From Treponema sp. (lineage in GTDB: Bacteria > Spirochaetota > Spirochaetia > Treponematales > Breznakiellaceae), in NCBI GenBank assembly GCA_031267685.1, contig JAIRYV010000083.1, positions 1 through 46,354 of the forward strand: a DNA stretch of 46,354 nt, read 5' to 3'. Under the pieces are notes generated by a model. The model was given only the letters and a program-made list of their open reading frames with translations, did not search any database and was not told the DNA's origin. The position numbers and the translations under genes were made by a program. Numbering within the stretch: the first letter of the stretch is position 1; every line of letters starts with the position of its first letter. Positions 8,716 to 17,007 of this stretch are shown here, piece after piece.

Positions 8716-9864
8716 CTAAAAAGCCCGCTTCACTAGCTCAAAAGCCTCTTCCGCAGTAACCGTCCACGGTGAGTAGGCAATGAATTCCAGATCACGCGCT
8801 ACTTCCGCGATTGGAATCAGTCGATCCAGTATCAAACCGAATTCTTGTAAACGGGACGAAAGGCCGCATTCCATAAGACGAGCGCGTATAGCGGTAAGCC
8901 CCGCGTTTGCAGCCTCAGCTACAGAAAGCCCGTCCGTGGCCACGCCCAACAACGCCGCAGCTTTGGCTACCTTTTCAGGACGCACGCTGATGAGCTTTTC
9001 AAGAATGTGAGGAAGCAATACCTCAGCATACTGCGCCTTTTCTACCGTAAAACGCCCGTATATCGCATACGCCAAGCTGGTACCAATGCCCGGGTTACTC
9101 AAGGCGACGCCCATGCTCGTAAACAAGAACGCGCTCATAAAGTCCTCGACACTTGTCTCCGCGTCAAAAGCAGCACTGAGGCGGGAATAATGACTCAGCG
9201 CCTGCTCAAGCAGGGCATCAGAAAAAAAGTTCGCGCTTCGAGAACAATACGCCTCAAGCGCAATACTTATGCCGTCAAACGTTGAAACTGGTTTGAGAGC
9301 TGCGCTCCTCATACACGTGCCGTCAAGCACAAGCGCGGCACACAAACCTTTAGGCGATTTGACGAGCTTAACCGAACGGTCGCGCGGGTCAATGGCGATA
9401 AAGTGTCGCGCAAACACAAACGGATCAATCTCGCCTAAGATAGCTATGTAAGGAAGAAAATCTTCCTTATTACTAAAGATACGGACGCTTTCCGGGTCTT
9501 TACCGTCCAGTAATTCGAAGATTTCCAGACCGGAACGAGCAATGATAGCTGTCAGACGGGCTATGGCCTGCGTTTTAAGTCCGCCAAATCCAATGATCAT
9601 TGAAGCGCGCGACCCACGCGCAAGCTCAGCCATCGCGTTTGCCGCCTCCGCCGTTGCGTAAGGGGTTATAGCATCAAAGAGAATCGCCTCCACATCAGCG
9701 TCCAGCAGAATCGTAATCAGCCGTTCAACCGCCTCTTTGTCTGCGGTCTGTTCAGTGGCGATAAGCGCCCGTGTACCATAGGGTTTGCAAATGATTCCAG
9801 CGCGGTTAAGAATGTCCGCACCAATAGTAAATTCAGGCTCTATCCTAAATGAAAAATCGGTCAT
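8716..9864 (-). CDS. Fe-alcohol-dehydrogenase-fold protein lacking the metal ligands
   Basis: The protein (382 residues from MTDFSFRIEP) has the overall layout of iron-containing alcohol dehydrogenases: N-terminal nucleotide-binding region with IIGFGGLKTQ where active enzymes have GGGS, then an alpha-helical domain. The motif that is normally D-x-x-x-H-x-x-E reads DGISIALE, losing the first His. The GxGxHAxAH-type motif reads GIGTSLAYAIYG, losing two more. It is therefore unlikely to be a standard metal-dependent dehydrogenase, and a non-catalytic or changed role is possible. An upstream in-frame start at 9879 overlaps flgM. The gene lies between flgM and the DUF1015 gene in one operon. Confidence 0.75.
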   Translation of the reverse strand: MTDFSFRIEPEFTIGADILNRAGIICKPYGTRALIATEQTADKEAVERLITILLDADVEAILFDAITPYATAEAANAMAELARGSRASMIIGFGGLKTQAIARLTAIIARSGLEIFELLDGKDPESVRIFSNKEDFLPYIAILGEIDPFVFARHFIAIDPRDRSVKLVKSPKGLCAALVLDGTCMRSAALKPVSTFDGISIALEAYCSRSANFFSDALLEQALSHYSRLSAAFDAETSVEDFMSAFLFTSMGVALSNPGIGTSLAYAIYGRFTVEKAQYAEVLLPHILEKLISVRPEKVAKAAALLGVATDGLSVAEAANAGLTAIRARLMECGLSSRLQEFGLILDRLIPIAEVARDLEFIAYSPWTVTAEEAFELVKRAF

Positions 9865-9872
9865 ATACCGGC

Positions 9873-10157
9873 TTACCAACCGAAGGCTTCTATAAGCTTA
9901 TCCGCAGTGGCATTAAGAATCGTATCATTGATATACGAAGGATCATTGATCTTTGCTTTCAACTCTGCAACTCGATCCGCACGAACATCTGGTGTTGCCG
10001 CCACAATTTCAGCCACGTGGTACAGTTCAGCCTTTTCCACTGCGTCCGCAGAGAGCGAGATAGAGTCAGCACACGAGAATCCGCCAGTCTTACTAGCGTT
10101 ATTCACATTCTTACTGGGCGAAATGGAATCGATATTACTTATACCATTGATCGTCAT
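9873..10157 (-). CDS. flgM: FlgM-like anti-sigma-28 factor
   Basis: A 94-residue protein. The C-terminal part matches FlgM: SLSADAVEKAE, then PDVRADRVAELKAKINDPSY, ending with a short helix TADKLIEAF. FlgM binds the flagellar sigma factor FliA and is released when it is exported through the completed hook, coupling late flagellar gene expression to assembly. The N-terminal 35 residues are Ser/Asn-rich and unstructured, as expected for an export signal. AAAAAGGATAA precedes ATG 10157. A motile spirochaete is consistent with this. Confidence 0.75.
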   Translation of the reverse strand: MTINGISNIDSISPSKNVNNASKTGGFSCADSISLSADAVEKAELYHVAEIVAATPDVRADRVAELKAKINDPSYINDTILNATADKLIEAFGW

Positions 10158-10205
10158 AACATTATCCTTTTTCTAAGTTACTCAAGTATCGGCATAGAAC
10201 CGCTT

Positions 10206-10898
10206 TTAGTTTACTTTCTTATTGTGTTTATTACCAGAGACATACACGGAAAATTCGCCCAAGCGCTCGTTCCTTACGGCCAAAGCTGCACAGACCTCCG
10301 CCACTGACCCACGCAGATACTCCTCATGACACTTAGTCATCTCCCTTCCCACACATACATAGCGTTCCCCGTCCAGTCCGCTCAGGTCTTCCATCAGTTT
10401 CATAATCCTGAACGGCGATTCATACACTACAAAAGCACAGTCCAGCGCCAGCAGTTCTCTGAGCCGCGACTTACGCCGCCCTGGTTTAGGCGACAGAAAG
10501 CCCTCAAAGACCACGCTCTTATCCATGCCTCCAGCTACGCTCACCAGAGACGCAAACGCTGAAGCTCCCGGAATAGGGATAACCTCATGTCCTGCCTCTG
10601 CCACTGTTCTTGCCAGTAGTGCGCCCGGGTCGCTCAACGCCGGCGTACCTGCGTCGCTGGCGTAGGCCACTGTCTTACCCTCACCCAGAAGCGCCAGTAC
10701 CTTACGCGCAGCTTGTGCCTCGTTCCCAGCTCTGCATGAGATGAGGGGAACGCTGATTTCGAAGTGGTTTAGGAGCTTCAGGGTTCTGCGGGTATCCTCA
10801 CACGCGACAAGATCGCTTAACTTGAGTATATCCACGGCCCGGTACGAAAGGTCGCCCAGATTCCCGATAGGTGTGCCAACAATGTATAAAACCGCCAT
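10206..10898 (-). CDS. rsmI: 16S rRNA (cytidine(1402)-2'-O)-methyltransferase RsmI
   Basis: A 230-residue SAM-dependent methyltransferase of the tetrapyrrole-methylase fold. RsmI hallmarks are VGTPIGNLGDLSYRA at the N-terminus, CEDTRRT, the SDAGTPALSDPG loop and the IPGASA motif. It methylates the ribose of C1402 in the decoding centre. The start ATG at 10898 has no Shine-Dalgarno but lies 5 bases after TATAAT (minus strand), which suggests a leaderless message. The start region is part of a 51-bp tandem duplication, so the promoter and first seven codons occur twice. The length is slightly below typical because the C-terminal extension is short. Confidence 0.93.
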   Translation of the reverse strand: MAVLYIVGTPIGNLGDLSYRAVDILKLSDLVACEDTRRTLKLLNHFEISVPLISCRAGNEAQAARKVLALLGEGKTVAYASDAGTPALSDPGALLARTVAEAGHEVIPIPGASAFASLVSVAGGMDKSVVFEGFLSPKPGRRKSRLRELLALDCAFVVYESPFRIMKLMEDLSGLDGERYVCVGREMTKCHEEYLRGSVAEVCAALAVRNERLGEFSVYVSGNKHNKKVN

Positions 10899-10979
10899 GT
10901 CGTATTATACGTCAGTATCGCATAGATTAACAATGTATAAAACCGCCATGTCGTATTATACGTCAGTATCGCATAGATT
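10878..10979. repeat. Exact 51-bp tandem duplication over the rsmI promoter and start codon
   Basis: Copies at 10878-10928 and 10929-10979 appear identical. Each holds TATAAT, a 5-base gap, ATG and the first codons (MAVLYIV) on the minus strand. The upstream copy would encode a 14-residue peptide (MAVLYIVNLCDTDV) ending just at the -10 region of the downstream copy. For the functional promoter the -35 (TTGTTA, minus strand of 10928-10933) is created partly by the duplication junction. Confidence 0.9.
10904..10933 (-). promoter_or_regulatory. rsmI promoter, probably leaderless
   Basis: On the minus strand TTGTTA (10933-10928), an 18-base spacer and TATAAT (10909-10904) lie 5 bases before the ATG at 10898, so transcription would begin at or next to the start codon. 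A second TATAAT lies 51 bases further upstream in the duplicated copy. Confidence 0.55.
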
Positions 10980-11037
10980 GAAATCCGTAGAACCGTGAAG
11001 TAGGGAGAAATCGTGATACAGCCATTAGTTTTCGCCC

Positions 11038-11141
11038 ACATCTCTTGGCCGAGACTTGTACATCTCTCGATAGAGACTTGTACATCTCTCGGCAGAGACT
11101 TGTACATCTCTTGACAGAGACTTGTACATCTCTCGGCAGAG
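11038..11141. repeat. Palindromic tandem array, 22-bp unit (array 2)
   Basis: Four full 22-bp units (11051-11072, 11073-11094, 11095-11116, 11117-11138) with partial units on both sides. Each has arms AGAGA/TCTCT around CTTGTACA, which itself contains the palindrome TGTACA. The only variation is in the 4-base linker (CGATA, CGGCA or TGACA type). It lies in the divergent region between rsmI and the membrane-protein gene. Confidence 0.9.
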
Positions 11142-11242
11142 CGCTGAGTATCTTGTAACAAAACCTGTTGACCTTTTCAATCAGAATACACGTTCTCAAG
11201 GAGTAGATAGTGCCAGATTCGTCCGAACTTTTGTTTTAGTAG

Positions 11243-11271
11243 TGGACAGATGGCCGCAATGGACTTATAGT
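11243..11271 (+). promoter_or_regulatory. Promoter placing transcription start at the ATG of the 11278 gene
   Basis: TGGACA (11243-11248), 17 bases, TATAGT (11266-11271). The ATG follows after 6 bases, so the message would be leaderless or nearly so. Confidence 0.55.
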
Positions 11272-11277
11272 AGGCTC

Positions 11278-12051
11278 ATGATTGGATTTCTTATCAAGAA
11301 GACATTCTTCGATCTTTGGGACAATATGTTCAGGGTCGCGCTCATCAACCTCGGATTTATCGCTTCAGCAGCAATTCCGGTCTTTGTACCGTCGCTGCTG
11401 GAACCAGTCCCCGTACTTGGTTATGTGGCGCTGTTTATCGGTATCGCCTGGTGTTTCGTATACCTCGCGGCGGCAGCCCTATCCCTTAAGGTCGTGTCTG
11501 ACTATGGCTCTTTTGGGTTTAAGGACTTTTTCACAAACCTCAAAATAGCTTGGCCTGTGGGCCTGCTTCTGGGAGCGTTGGTCTTTATAGCGGTCATCTT
11601 GGTTACGGTGGCTATTCCGTTCTACCTTGACATCCAGTCGCTCGTTGGGCTGCTCCTGGCTGCGGTGATCTTCTGGACTTTGGTAGTTGGAGTGCTTTCG
11701 CTCCAGTTCTTCTTCCCTACCCGCGCACGTCTGGACACGAAACTGACTAAGGTTATCAAGAAATGCTTCCTTATCTTCTTTGATAACCCCCTGTTCTGCA
11801 TCTTTTCTTTCATCTATGGCCTTGTTACGGTGGTGATTTCAGGCTTTTTGGCGTTTCTGTTCCCTGGACCTGCTGGACTTCTGCTCTACCTTGATGAAGC
11901 CCTGCGCCTGCGTATCCTTAAATACGACTGGCTGGAGCAAAATCCGGACGCAAACCGGCGTAAGATACCGTGGGACGCGCTCCTGATTGAGGAACGAGAG
12001 CGAACTGGTACGCGCTCGCTCAAGAGTTTTATCTTTCCTTGGAAGGACTAG
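11278..12051 (+). CDS. Polytopic membrane protein, possibly DUF624/YesL-like
   Basis: A 257-residue protein with about six hydrophobic segments: ALINLGFIASAAIPVF, YVALFIGIAWCFVYLAAAAL, two around 90-150, and two near 190-225. The short N-terminus (MIGFLIKKTFFDLWDNMFRV) and the cytoplasmic tail rich in charged residues recall YesL/DUF624 proteins found beside sugar-utilisation genes, but I am not sure of the family. ATG 11278 was chosen because a promoter ends 6 bases before it and hydrophobic protein begins there; the longer frame from 11122 runs through the 22-bp array. It is followed after 27 bases by a sugar oxidoreductase gene. Confidence 0.75.
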   Translation: MIGFLIKKTFFDLWDNMFRVALINLGFIASAAIPVFVPSLLEPVPVLGYVALFIGIAWCFVYLAAAALSLKVVSDYGSFGFKDFFTNLKIAWPVGLLLGALVFIAVILVTVAIPFYLDIQSLVGLLLAAVIFWTLVVGVLSLQFFFPTRARLDTKLTKVIKKCFLIFFDNPLFCIFSFIYGLVTVVISGFLAFLFPGPAGLLLYLDEALRLRILKYDWLEQNPDANRRKIPWDALLIEERERTGTRSLKSFIFPWKD

Positions 12052-12078
12052 GCGCGTGTGCGTCTTAATGGAGGTGCT

Positions 12079-13059
12079 ATGAACTGGGCGCTTGTTGGAA
12101 CCGGCGGGATTACAAACCGTTTTCTTATTGGATTATCTGAGGTGGCTGGCGCAAAACCCTATGCTATCGTGTCTCGTACGCAGGAAAACGCTGACCGTTT
12201 TGCCGCAAAGTATGGCATTGAAAAGGCTTACTGGGATTATGAGGCCATGTTAAATGACAGCGCGGTTGACGCGGTCTACATCGGAACGCCGCATGTTACG
12301 CACAAAGAGTTGGGGATCAAAGCATTCAGGGCTAAGAAGGCGGTTCTCTGTGAGAAACCAGTGTGCATAAACGCTGCAGAACTCACGGAGATGATCGCTG
12401 AAGCGCGAGCGAACAAGGTTTTCTTTATGGAAGCTATGTGGACGCGCTTTGTTCCGCCGCTGGTGAAGGTGCGTGAGTGGCTGGGTGAGGGGCTGATCGG
12501 GGAAGTCAACATGGTGCAGGCGAACTTCTGCTTCTCTGTGCCTATGAACAGGGAAGGCCGCCTCTACAACATTGCGCTTGGCGGCGGGGCGCTCCTTGAT
12601 GCTGGTGTCTATCCCATCTCACTTGCGTCAATGGTGTTTGGCGGTGACATGCCGGAAAAGATCACGTCGCTGATGTATCTTGGTGAAACTGGCGTTGACG
12701 AGGAAGTTTCGGCACTGCTTTCTTACGGCGGGCCGCGCATTGCCCAAGTGAACGCTGCTATCAGCACGGCCTGTATCAATGACGCATGGATTTACGGCGC
12801 ACAGGGGCGTATTCACCTGCCGGACTTTGTGTTTTCCCACAGTGCGGCGCTCAGTCTCTCTGGCAGATACGCCTATAACTATGAACCAGACTTTGTTTCC
12901 AATGGCTATAACTACGAAGTGGAGGAACTTATGCGCTGTGTGAACCAGGGCAAGCTGGAAAGCGACGTCATGAGTCTTGACGAATCGCTCAACATCATGC
13001 GGACTATGGATGAAATCCGTTCACAGTGGGACTTTCGCTATCCGGGGGAAAAGGTATGA
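12079..13059 (+). CDS. Gfo/Idh/MocA-family NAD(P)-dependent oxidoreductase
   Basis: A 326-residue protein with an N-terminal Rossmann motif (ALVGTGGITNRF) and the family signature EKPVCINAAELTEMI. The subfamily is that of dimeric dihydrodiol/glucose-fructose-type dehydrogenases (FFMEAMWTRFVPP, GGGALLDAGVYPISLA). It oxidises or reduces a sugar or cyclitol in the cytoplasm; the substrate is not evident. GGAGG lies 4-5 bases before ATG 12079. Its stop overlaps the start of the next small gene, so the genes are translationally coupled. Confidence 0.9.
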   Translation: MNWALVGTGGITNRFLIGLSEVAGAKPYAIVSRTQENADRFAAKYGIEKAYWDYEAMLNDSAVDAVYIGTPHVTHKELGIKAFRAKKAVLCEKPVCINAAELTEMIAEARANKVFFMEAMWTRFVPPLVKVREWLGEGLIGEVNMVQANFCFSVPMNREGRLYNIALGGGALLDAGVYPISLASMVFGGDMPEKITSLMYLGETGVDEEVSALLSYGGPRIAQVNAAISTACINDAWIYGAQGRIHLPDFVFSHSAALSLSGRYAYNYEPDFVSNGYNYEVEELMRCVNQGKLESDVMSLDESLNIMRTMDEIRSQWDFRYPGEKV

Positions 13060-13274
13060 AGGCGTTTATTCTGGGCATTGTGGTTCTGTTTGCGGTGGCG
13101 TTCTCGGTGTTACCAGCTGGGTTGGGCTGGGGGCAAGAGGTACTCGTGTTTCTCAAAGGTGCTTTGCCGGTTATTGCGGCCTTTATCGGCTTAGTTTCGC
13201 TGTTCATTGGAATTGCGGATATCAAAGATCAGGCGGAGGCTCACAAAGACGACGCCACAGAGAAAACCTTATGA
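13056..13274 (+). CDS. Small membrane protein with two predicted membrane segments
   Basis: A 72-residue protein: first hydrophobic stretch AFILGIVVLFAVAFSVLP, second ALPVIAAFIGLVSLFIGIA, then a charged tail (DIKDQAEAHKDD). ATG 13056 overlaps the TGA of the oxidoreductase, and its own TGA overlaps the ATG of the lactonase. This tight coupling argues that it is real and expressed with its neighbours. No family recognised. Confidence 0.75.
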   Translation: MKAFILGIVVLFAVAFSVLPAGLGWGQEVLVFLKGALPVIAAFIGLVSLFIGIADIKDQAEAHKDDATEKTL

Positions 13275-14311
13275 GCCTTACAAACGGTTTTATTGGAACC
13301 TACACCGGAGATAAGGGCAGGGCAAAGGGTATCTACTCGTTCACCCTTAACGAGAGCGGCGTGGTGGAGAACCTCACGCTTGCTGCCGAGTGTGTTAGTC
13401 CTGCGTATCTTACTCTTTCACCGTCAAAGAAACGGCTGTATGTAGTGAATGAAACGCCCCAAGGCATGGTTTCTGCATACGACCTTGAGGCTGAAAAGCC
13501 GTGTTTTCTTAACGAGAAGTCGAGTAATGGCGTCAGTCCCTGTCATATTGTCATCAACAATGCGGCCACACATGCCTTTGTCGCTAACTACCAGAGTGGA
13601 AGCCTCTGTGTTCTGCCACTTGAGTCAGACGGTTCGCTTGGCGACCCAGTCCAGGGTATCCAGTTTACTGGTCAGGGTCCGAACAAGGAACGCCAGGAAG
13701 CGTCTCACGCGCATTTTTTCATGCTTGACCAGAGCAACACCCATGGCTTTGTCTGTGATTTAGGCGCGGATCGGCTGATGGGCTTTGGCCTTTCGCCGAG
13801 CCAAGTGAGTGCGCCTCTTTCGCCACTTCCCCCGTACTGTGTCAGACCGGGTTCTGGCCCCCGGCATGGCGTTTTCCACCCTAACGGCGACATGGCCTAC
13901 ATAGCCTACGAGCTTGATTCCACAGTGGACACGCTGTGCTATGATGGGCAAGGCGGTTTTGAGCGTCTGCAAACCCTAAGTACCCTGCCGTCCGCGTTTC
14001 AGCGTTCCAGCGCAGTCGCGGCCATAAAGCTCAGTCCTGATGCCAGTCACCTCTACGTCTCGAATCGCGGCCATGACAGTATTGCTGTTTACGAGCTTAG
14101 CGCGGGTAAAGCGCTTACGCTTGTAGATATACTCTCCAGCGCTGGCAAAACCCCGCGCGATTTTGCCATAGACCCAAGTGGAAACTTTTTGCTTGTCTGT
14201 CATCAGGATTCGGACAATCTCGTGGTGTTCCGCATAGACCGCGACACTGGCCTTTTCACAAAAGTTGGAGAATACTCTGTACCGTCAGGGGTGTGCATCC
14301 TTTTGTATTAA
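13271..14311 (+). CDS. Lactonase family protein (6-phosphogluconolactonase type, seven-bladed propeller)
   Basis: A 346-residue cytoplasmic beta-propeller protein of the YbhE/lactonase family. Visible family blocks are FIGTYTGDKGRAKGIY at the start, LYVVNE, HAHFF, RPGSGPRHGVFHPNG and LYVSNRGHDSIAVYEL. Such enzymes hydrolyse 6-phosphogluconolactone or related sugar lactones. It follows a Gfo/Idh dehydrogenase by overlap: a dehydrogenase producing a lactone and a lactonase opening it would be a coherent pair (inference). Confidence 0.88.
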   Translation: MSLTNGFIGTYTGDKGRAKGIYSFTLNESGVVENLTLAAECVSPAYLTLSPSKKRLYVVNETPQGMVSAYDLEAEKPCFLNEKSSNGVSPCHIVINNAATHAFVANYQSGSLCVLPLESDGSLGDPVQGIQFTGQGPNKERQEASHAHFFMLDQSNTHGFVCDLGADRLMGFGLSPSQVSAPLSPLPPYCVRPGSGPRHGVFHPNGDMAYIAYELDSTVDTLCYDGQGGFERLQTLSTLPSAFQRSSAVAAIKLSPDASHLYVSNRGHDSIAVYELSAGKALTLVDILSSAGKTPRDFAIDPSGNFLLVCHQDSDNLVVFRIDRDTGLFTKVGEYSVPSGVCILLY

Positions 14312-14355
14312 GAAGCACTGGAGAGAGGTATGGATTTTTGTGCCTTAATAGTTAT

Positions 14356-14383
14356 CCACGCTCTGACAGAGACAGAAGCGTGG
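14356..14383. terminator. Hairpin between convergent lactonase and efflux genes
   Basis: CCACGCT (14356-14362) pairs with AGCGTGG (14377-14383) around a 14-base loop in the 84-base convergent gap. No long T run follows, so it is a weak intrinsic terminator or a processing stem. Confidence 0.4.
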
Positions 14384-14395
14384 GCTGTCGCTTGC

Positions 14396-15445
14396 TTATT
14401 CTACCACACGGACTGTATCGCCATCCGACAAGAAGTTCTGCCCAGCGCTGACTACGCGCTCGCCCTGACTAAGACCCGCGATAACCTCCACGACATTCTC
14501 GCTCTCAAGACCAAGCTCAATTTCACGGCGTTGCGCTACATTGCGCTCGTCAACCGTAAACACTACCCAAATTCCGTAGGTGTTAATGAGTGTAGCGCGG
14601 GGGATAACTAACACGTTGTCGTGGATGTCCGTAACCAGGCTGACAGTAGCAAACATACCTGCCCAAATCCGTGCGTCTGCCTGAGCGAAGCGGAGCCGTA
14701 TCTTGAGGGTGCGACTCGCTGCGTCCAACGTGGGGCTGATTTCGTCAACAGTGGCGTTAAAGGTTTCTCCGGGAATTGCCGCTAGGGTAACCAAAGCTGG
14801 TAAGCCCTTGCGAACCGAAAGAACATAGCGTTCAGGAACATACGTTTCGATGAGCAAGTCATTAAGATCACTTAATACATAGATGGGCGTTGATGCGGTA
14901 ACGCTATCGCCAAGCACAACTGGCGGGGTCTGGATAACCGTGCCGCTGGCTGTGGAGATGACTGGACTGCGGGAATAGGAAGCGCCCGGTCTTGACGGGT
15001 CTACCATCGCCACAGTATCGCCTTGCCTAACAACATCTCCAAGTTTAAAGCGAGTTTCAACGAGCTTTGCGTTTGAAACTCCCTGTGGAAGTGTTGCGTA
15101 CAGTGAAACCTGCGGGGAACCAAGCAGGATGTCGCCGTTAAGGATAACACTGGTTTCAATGGTACTCAGGTTCACTGCTTCAGTGCGTACTATCGTGGCT
15201 TGCCGTGCTGCGCCACCGCCAGCGGCTGGTCCAGCGCCACCCATTGCGCCACTGCCACCTGGTCCAGCGCCACCCATTGCGCCGCGCGGTGCGCTGGTGC
15301 CGGACATTGCAGTCTGAGAACTGCCGCCATTGATCAACGACGTTCCTATCAGTACTCCAAAGGCCACGATAATAAGCCCAAGTACTATACTGACAATCAA
15401 AGTAACCTTTTTGCGAGGCTTTTCAATCTTCTTAACAGGATTCAT
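14396..15445 (-). CDS. RND-type efflux periplasmic adaptor (membrane fusion protein)
   Basis: A 349-residue HlyD/AcrA-family adaptor. It has one N-terminal membrane segment (KKVTLIVSIVLGLIIVAFGV), a low-complexity Gly/Ala/Met linker with the repeat GAMGGAGP, then the lipoyl-like hairpin and beta-barrel domains (DTVAMVDPSRPGASYSRSPV, LPALVTLAAIPGETF, VLVIPRATLINTYG). It would bridge an inner-membrane pump and the outer-membrane channel encoded just upstream, 3 bases apart. No RND pump gene follows: the next gene is convergent, so the pump must be encoded elsewhere. Confidence 0.88.
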   Translation of the reverse strand: MNPVKKIEKPRKKVTLIVSIVLGLIIVAFGVLIGTSLINGGSSQTAMSGTSAPRGAMGGAGPGGSGAMGGAGPAAGGGAARQATIVRTEAVNLSTIETSVILNGDILLGSPQVSLYATLPQGVSNAKLVETRFKLGDVVRQGDTVAMVDPSRPGASYSRSPVISTASGTVIQTPPVVLGDSVTASTPIYVLSDLNDLLIETYVPERYVLSVRKGLPALVTLAAIPGETFNATVDEISPTLDAASRTLKIRLRFAQADARIWAGMFATVSLVTDIHDNVLVIPRATLINTYGIWVVFTVDERNVAQRREIELGLESENVVEVIAGLSQGERVVSAGQNFLSDGDTVRVVE

Positions 15446-15448
15446 ATC

Positions 15449-16825
15449 TTAATCTTCCCTTATAGTTATCAAATCTTGAATACTGATATTAAGTGCCGAG
15501 GCAAGGTCAAGCATAAAGCCATAGTAGGTATGCTCGGTACTCAGAAGCTGGTCTTGAGCGCTTGAAAGGCTGTTTCGGTTTTCTTCCAGCGTCAGCGTTT
15601 CCACAACGCCTTGCTGGAAGCCCTCCTCGCTCAGGGAATAGGTCTGTTCCGCGATTTCCACTTGAAGCCGCGCTATCTCAATGCTGAACCACGAGTTTCG
15701 CAGGCTGTCCGTCAGGGAACGAATCTCGTTGCGGGCATTATTCTCAATCGTTTGCATATCGATCCGCGCTTTTTCAACCGTTTCGTTTGCAGAGCGAAGC
15801 TGACGGTTCGCACTCGTACCCGGAATCCAGTTATTGATCGGAATCGTTAGTGTTACACTAGTCGAGAGCCGGTCCGCGAACTGCATGTCCGCTCCCCACG
15901 CCGTCGCGCCGACGCGGGGCTGATTACCAGCAGGGGCAGTGCCGGCTTGATACTGCACAGACGCGCTTAACCACGGTGCAAAGGTTTGCTGTTTCACCTG
16001 TAGCTCAGTTCGTTGTATCACCTGTTGCTGCATAAGTATATCCAGCCGTTGAAACAAGTGCTGCTGAATCAAAGGCTCTGGATCAAGATCAATCTTAACG
16101 ATGTTAAGTTCACCGGCAAGCGTTATCTCTGGATCATAGTCCAACCCCAGAGTGGTGAGGAAATTCCGCATATTAGCCGCGTAGACTGCCTCTTGCTGAT
16201 TCAAACTGAGTCGCGCTGTTTCTACGCTGAGCTGGCTTCGCAGATAGTCAAGCCGCGAGGTCAGCCCGTACTCAAAGGAAACACGATTGCGCTCATACTG
16301 TTTTTCTGCCAGCTCCAGCGCCCGCTCACGATTCATCCGAGTATTCCGGTCTGCGATCCTGCTGTAAAAAGTTCTTGTTACATCACGCTCCACCACCCGC
16401 CGTGCATTTTCATACGTTAGAAGCTGGCTCTGATAAGCCAGACTCGTGAGCCGTATGGTCTGAGGCAAGCCCGTGTTAAAGGAGATGTTCACTCCAGCCT
16501 GAATACTAAAGCTGCCGTTGGCCTTGTCGAACTGAAACCCATCGCCACTGAACAGGTTATCCCCATAGCTAAGCAAAAGGCTTGGATTCACCACTGATAG
16601 AATCTCTGACCAGGTACTTTTTGCCGCAAACCCTGCTGTGGCCACATCAATGCTGTTTTTTTGCAGACTCAGGCTCTGCGCCACTGCCATTTCCATTGCC
16701 TCTTCAAGCGAAAGTGTCTGCGGCGCAGCTCCAAGTGGCGCTATCCCACAAAAAACCAGCACGCTAAGCCACAAGTGCGTAAAAATACCACAATTAGATC
16801 GGGAAAACAACAAATTTCTCATCAT
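15449..16825 (-). CDS. TolC-family outer membrane channel protein
   Basis: A 458-residue protein with a signal peptide and two outer-membrane-efflux-protein repeats of coiled-coil type (LSLEEAMEMAVAQSLSLQ near the mature start; long helices such as KARIDMQTIENNARNEIRS). It forms the trimeric exit duct for type I or RND export. I chose the ATG at 16825 (an ATG-ATG pair at 16825/16822); an upstream in-frame ATG at 16843 lies at the -10 box. It is first in an operon with the adaptor protein and shares a divergent region with the ABC ATPase. Confidence 0.87.
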   Translation of the reverse strand: MMRNLLFSRSNCGIFTHLWLSVLVFCGIAPLGAAPQTLSLEEAMEMAVAQSLSLQKNSIDVATAGFAAKSTWSEILSVVNPSLLLSYGDNLFSGDGFQFDKANGSFSIQAGVNISFNTGLPQTIRLTSLAYQSQLLTYENARRVVERDVTRTFYSRIADRNTRMNRERALELAEKQYERNRVSFEYGLTSRLDYLRSQLSVETARLSLNQQEAVYAANMRNFLTTLGLDYDPEITLAGELNIVKIDLDPEPLIQQHLFQRLDILMQQQVIQRTELQVKQQTFAPWLSASVQYQAGTAPAGNQPRVGATAWGADMQFADRLSTSVTLTIPINNWIPGTSANRQLRSANETVEKARIDMQTIENNARNEIRSLTDSLRNSWFSIEIARLQVEIAEQTYSLSEEGFQQGVVETLTLEENRNSLSSAQDQLLSTEHTYYGFMLDLASALNISIQDLITIRED

Positions 16826-16834
16826 AATACAGAG

Positions 16835-16862
16835 ATTATACACTCAATTTTGACAGTGGCAA
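16835..16862 (-). promoter_or_regulatory. Promoter of the TolC/adaptor operon
   Basis: On the minus strand TTGCCA (16862-16857), 16 bases, perfect TATAAT (16840-16835). The start codon follows after 9 bases, leaving a leader of only two or three bases and no Shine-Dalgarno. Confidence 0.65.
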
Positions 16863-16950
16863 GCGCAATAGTACTATTATTTCTATCTGCCCCCATTGAT
16901 TTTGCGAAAAACATACTGCGTAAAAAGGTCGCGCATAGCTATTATGATGC

Positions 16951-16979
16951 TTGCCAGAGACATACTTGTAACTTATTAT
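16951..16979 (+). promoter_or_regulatory. Promoter of the ABC ATPase gene
   Basis: TTGCCA (16951-16956), 17 bases, TATTAT (16974-16979). Start expected near 16986, giving a leader of about 20 bases that includes the AAAGGA ribosome binding site. Confidence 0.6.
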
Positions 16980-17007
16980 TCAAAGTATTCAATACAAAGG
17001 ATACGCT

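Noticed and set aside
10817-11199. Minus-strand ORFs with RDVQVS-type repeats
   Set aside because: Translations of the 22-bp array and the 51-bp duplication; they overlap the rsmI promoter and have no gene features.
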